Shown here piece by piece: positions 6,485 to 6,508 of a stretch of DNA of 6,508 bases; positions within the stretch are counted from its first letter, which is position 1, and every line of letters begins with the position of its first letter. Source of the DNA: JAXDLK01 sp034666665 (GTDB lineage: Bacteria > Desulfobacterota > Binatia > JACPRU01); assembly GCA_034666665.1 (NCBI GenBank), contig JAXDLK010000041.1:1-6508 (forward strand), read 5' to 3'. Made by a program: the position numbers and the translations under genes. The notes under the pieces are model-generated. The model ran no database searches. It was not told the DNA's origin and worked only from the letters and a program-made list of their open reading frames with translations.

Positions 6485-6508
6485 GTCCGCGTCTTCTAGG
6501 GAGCGGCC

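Overview
The window is GC-rich (high-GC codon use, third positions mostly G or C) and every gene I can support lies on the minus strand, read from right to left. A TolC-type outer-membrane channel, a periplasmic adaptor and a MacB-type permease imply a diderm (Gram-negative) bacterium. The Sec-exported repeat protein ending in a long Thr-Ala/Pro/Arg tail is a style I associate with large-genome, mostly uncultured lineages such as Myxococcota, Desulfobacterota or Binatota. That taxonomic guess is weak and rests on style alone.

Layout in transcription order: (1) TolC/OEP-family outer-membrane factor, 6474-5032; (2) HlyD/MacA-type adaptor with a very long coiled-coil hairpin, 5002-3542; (3) MacB/LolD-type ABC ATPase, 3545-2868; (4) MacB/FtsX-type permease, 2875-1634; (5) a secreted protein of seven ~54-residue repeats followed by a strictly alternating Thr-X tail, 1632-1, running off the left edge. 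The junctions are 29 nt, a 4-nt GTGA overlap, an 8-nt overlap and a 1-nt gap (TAA-C-ATG). There is no room for internal promoters or terminators, so the five genes look like one operon with translational coupling.

Genes 1-4 make a complete tripartite MacAB-TolC-like pump with MacB split into separate ATPase and permease polypeptides. Known MacAB-TolC pumps take substrates from the periplasm and push them through TolC, driven by ATP hydrolysis at the inner membrane. The fifth gene is the unusual part. It is tightly coupled to the permease and carries a signal peptide. It has exactly seven Trp residues, one per repeat, which suggests a seven-bladed propeller, and at least 130 residues of alternating Thr. 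It could be the pump's cargo, an accessory surface protein, or an unrelated passenger; the sequence alone does not decide. No mobile element, tRNA, rRNA, CRISPR or clear promoter was seen.
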